From Chitinophagaceae bacterium UBA1931 (GTDB lineage: Bacteria > Bacteroidota > Bacteroidia > Chitinophagales > Chitinophagaceae): 64,000 bases of DNA. Where the stretch lies: contig DDFJ01000001.1 in the NCBI GenBank assembly GCA_002337125.1, forward strand, positions 682,001 through 746,000. The letters run 5' to 3'. Both the position numbers and the translations under genes were made by a program. Position 1 is the stretch's first letter, and each line of letters opens with the position of its first letter. A model generated the notes under the pieces. That model did no database searches and had not been told where the DNA came from. It saw only the letters and a list, made by a program, of their open reading frames with translations. Below are positions 62,589 through 64,000 of the stretch, piece by piece.

Positions 62589-62788
62589 GCCTACAACGGT
62601 CAAGTATTTGCGATGGCAGGATATTAGTCATTCCGTCCGCCGGTACCAAAGCCGCTTATTGTTTTAAAAGTTGAAGATACATTTTGTCGCTGAAAATTTT
62701 CCGTCAGCCGGTAGCTGAAGCTGATTAAAGATTGCTGCTGATTGTTCTTCCGTCAAGCCCTGCTATTGCAAATACATTTGTTGTGCGT
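62589..62788 (-). other. attC-like recombination site (200 bp)
   Basis: On the minus strand it begins with ACGCACAAC (62788-62780) and ends with GTTGTAGGC (62597-62589). The inner arms are GTATTTGCAATAGCAGG against CCTGCCATCGCAAATAC, 15 of 17 positions paired. The first box is the exact complement of GTTGTGCGT at 63572-63580, at the other end of the same unit. The length is greater than the 57-141 bp usual for attC sites, a point against a simple assignment. Confidence 0.65.
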
Positions 62789-62813
62789 TCGTGCTATCTC
62801 TTGATTAATGTCG

Positions 62814-63440
62814 TCACAAAAGTTTTATACTTAAAACAATCTTTTTCAGTCGTTCTTCAAAATCAGTAGGCAATTCTCCTTCGTTTCGAAATCCCCCTGA
62901 TAACAAAAACAAATTTTTAGTTTTTGGATTTTCGCCATAGTATATTATTGCACTATTGCTTTTCTGCCAACTTTGTTTGTCGCTATTAACATAGTCTGTT
63001 AATTGTTGACTATTAAGTTTTTTCTTCTCGTACATCTCAGTCCAATATGTGGGTACTGGACGCCAACTTTTCCTCACTTTCCAAAACGTAACCCCATTTA
63101 ATTTGAAAGAAGAAGAGTCTGAGTACTTTACCAGTTCATGTTTATTGTCAATGGTCTGAGGGAATTCATCATTCCTGAATTCTGATTTTAATTCCTTTAT
63201 TTTAGACGGTTCGTTAGTTAACAATAATTCAAAAAAATAATCTTTCTTGAATTGAACAACCAGCATATCATCGTTAATATAAAAATACGAATTCGTTGAA
63301 GTGTCAACTTGAATCGAAAGTTTTAAACTTTTTAAACTTAACCTATTTGAAGATTTTTGTTTGATAGTTGTTTGAGAAAAAGCAACCGTAGATAAAATAA
63401 ACAAGAAGGATAACGATAAAAAAAATTGCTTTCTGTACAT
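62814..63440 (-). CDS. Cassette-borne secreted protein of unknown function
   Basis: A 208-residue protein with a signal peptide (STVAFSQ). The mature part is charged, with FKKDYFFELLLTNEPSKIKE, a central VTFWKVRKSWRPVPTYWTEM, and NLFLLSGGFRNEGELPTDFE near the end. No family is recognised. It starts 131 bases after the box at 63572-63580, leaving room for a promoter, and stops 25 bases before the attC-like site. Confidence 0.72.
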   Translation of the reverse strand: MYRKQFFLSLSFLFILSTVAFSQTTIKQKSSNRLSLKSLKLSIQVDTSTNSYFYINDDMLVVQFKKDYFFELLLTNEPSKIKELKSEFRNDEFPQTIDNKHELVKYSDSSSFKLNGVTFWKVRKSWRPVPTYWTEMYEKKKLNSQQLTDYVNSDKQSWQKSNSAIIYYGENPKTKNLFLLSGGFRNEGELPTDFEERLKKIVLSIKLL

Positions 63441-63837
63441 AGTGTAAATTAATTTTTTTTCGCCTACTCTTTATTGGATTTTCGGCTTACTCCATTTTTT
63501 TTATTTTGTCGAATCAAATTCTTTATTATCATTTCAGGTGAAATAAACTTTGCTACAAAGTGTCAAGCATGACGCACAACGCATAAATTTACGAAACTTT
63601 TCCATTTCCAAACTTTCGCTTTTTAATACTTACTGCCTCATTATCAATCTGCTTTTTGTATTGTTTTGCCAGGAAAAACTTTCGCCAATACAATTTTTTC
63701 GCATATATATGCAAACGTTTCTAAAAGTTTAAACCGGCTATTGTACAAAGCTCTTCTTTTTTAACCGCCGTAAGGGTTACAACCACATACGGGGTCTTCC
63801 TTCTTCTTTCTTTACTCCTCCCCTGCAACAACTGCTT
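63441..63837. other. AT-rich gap with the 5' box of the first cassette
   Basis: No convincing gene on either strand. The cassette-type box GTTGTGCGT is at 63580-63572 (minus). At about 63762-63788 a weak inverted repeat (CCGTA...TACGG) may end the partial gene at the right edge. No integrase coding sequence is visible here. Confidence 0.5.
63572..63580 (-). other. 5' boundary box of the 62814 cassette
   Basis: GTTGTGCGT on the minus strand, the exact reverse complement of ACGCACAAC at 62780-62788. In integron terms this is the R' box at the junction before the cassette. Confidence 0.6.
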
Positions 63838-63999
63838 TTACCCGCTCAACAATGCTTCCCGCTCACTGAACAATGGCTTTCGTTCACCAAACAATGCCTG
63901 TTGTTTGCTGAACAATAAGCGTTGCTCACTGAACAATAGTTGTTGTTTACTGAACAGTGACTGTAGTTCACCAAACAATGGCTGTTGTTCGTTCAACAT
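63838..63999 (-). CDS. Partial or short gene made of heptapeptide repeats, at the window edge
   Basis: On the minus strand the frame from ATG 63999 to the stop at 63838 encodes 53 residues in register with a 21-bp DNA repeat: seven units of the form L-F-S/G-E/K-x-x-x (for example LFSKQQL, LFSEQRL, LFGERKP). Changes between units fall mostly at silent or conservative positions (TTT/TTC for Phe, GAA/GAG for Glu), which favours real coding. The frame may continue beyond the window, so the ATG may be internal. I do not recognise the protein. A leucine every seventh residue suggests an amphipathic helix or coiled coil. Confidence 0.45.
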   Translation of the reverse strand: MLNEQQPLFGELQSLFSKQQLLFSEQRLLFSKQQALFGERKPLFSEREALLSG

Positions 64000-64000
64000 T
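63847..64000. repeat. Imperfect 21-bp tandem repeat
   Basis: About seven units carrying a CTGAACAATG or CCAAACAATG core at 21-base steps, reaching the window edge. Spacer-like CRISPR structure is absent. Confidence 0.85.

Noticed and set aside
63550..63732. Plus-strand frame of 60 codons
   Set aside because: Covers the cassette boundary box and AT-rich DNA; no recognisable protein features.
63572..63780. A further attC-like site upstream of the 62814 cassette
   Set aside because: A CAATAGCCGG motif near 63735 resembles the arms of the other sites, but no matching arm next to the 63572 box and no R''-type box were found. It could equally be an attI remnant.
63841..64000. Possible CRISPR array
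   Set aside because: The repeat unit is 21 bases with no separate unique spacers; the repeats are imperfect and keep a reading frame.
1..64000. tRNA genes, insertion sequences, prophage or integrase genes
   Set aside because: None was recognised on either strand by reading motifs; a dedicated tRNA and IS search would be needed to exclude short or decayed copies.

Overview
The window is a chromosomal segment of a Bacteroidota bacterium, most likely from the Chitinophagaceae or a close relative. The evidence is two SusC/SusD glycan-uptake pairs, an ECF sigma/FecR cascade, a type IX secretion sorting domain, a short (286 aa) primary sigma factor, Bacteroidota-typical families (DUF4270, DUF4421, GSCFA), and several -7 promoter elements of the form TAnnTTTG, including one at the right distance from rnpB. 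Assignments come from reading motifs; no database search was run.

Layout. 1-14718: polysaccharide utilisation locus 1 (PUL1), open at the left edge: SusC (3' part), SusD, terminator-like hairpin, then GH2, GH16, GH43, a double GH43, a second GH2 and a DUF2264 protein, all on the plus strand. The enzyme mix would suit a branched galactan such as type II arabinogalactan (inference). 14953-22210: a secreted YWTD-type propeller, an unknown secreted protein, two YdeI-like paralogues, and two sensor kinases, the first with degenerate catalytic motifs. 22415-28770: TrpB2, an outer-membrane protein, and an operon joining MprF to a VirJ/AcvB-type hydrolase and a DUF4421 protein. 28851-38315: PUL2, made of ECF sigma, FecR, a structured leader, SusC with an STN signalling domain, SusD and a GH20 hexosaminidase. 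38325-59450: mostly housekeeping genes: threonine aldolase, RpoD, GSCFA, HMG-CoA lyase, RlmB, MetK, DUF4270, a reduced GT5-like protein, PanC, PanD, a flippase-like protein, RfaE2, Ppk1, Ppx, PanB, a TonB receptor, an ALDH7-type dehydrogenase and a subtilisin-like protease. 59567-60477: DinB and RNase P RNA.

60587-63600 is the most unusual part. Small unknown genes lie on the minus strand between non-coding spacers that behave like integron attC sites. Three consecutive genes are each bracketed by a 9-bp box and its exact reverse complement. The box sequence differs from gene to gene, and two spacers also carry imperfect palindromic arms with bulges. This is the arrangement expected of integron gene cassettes. 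No integrase is in the window, so the array would be a CALIN (attC cluster lacking an integrase) or the tail of an integron lying to the right. The right edge holds a 21-bp tandem repeat that encodes a 7-residue repeat on the minus strand.

How the genes work together: PUL1 and PUL2 import and degrade glycans. PanB, PanC and PanD supply pantothenate. Ppk1 and Ppx make and break polyphosphate. MprF plus the VirJ-like protein probably set the level of aminoacylated membrane lipid. The cassette-like region is accessory DNA next to rnpB.
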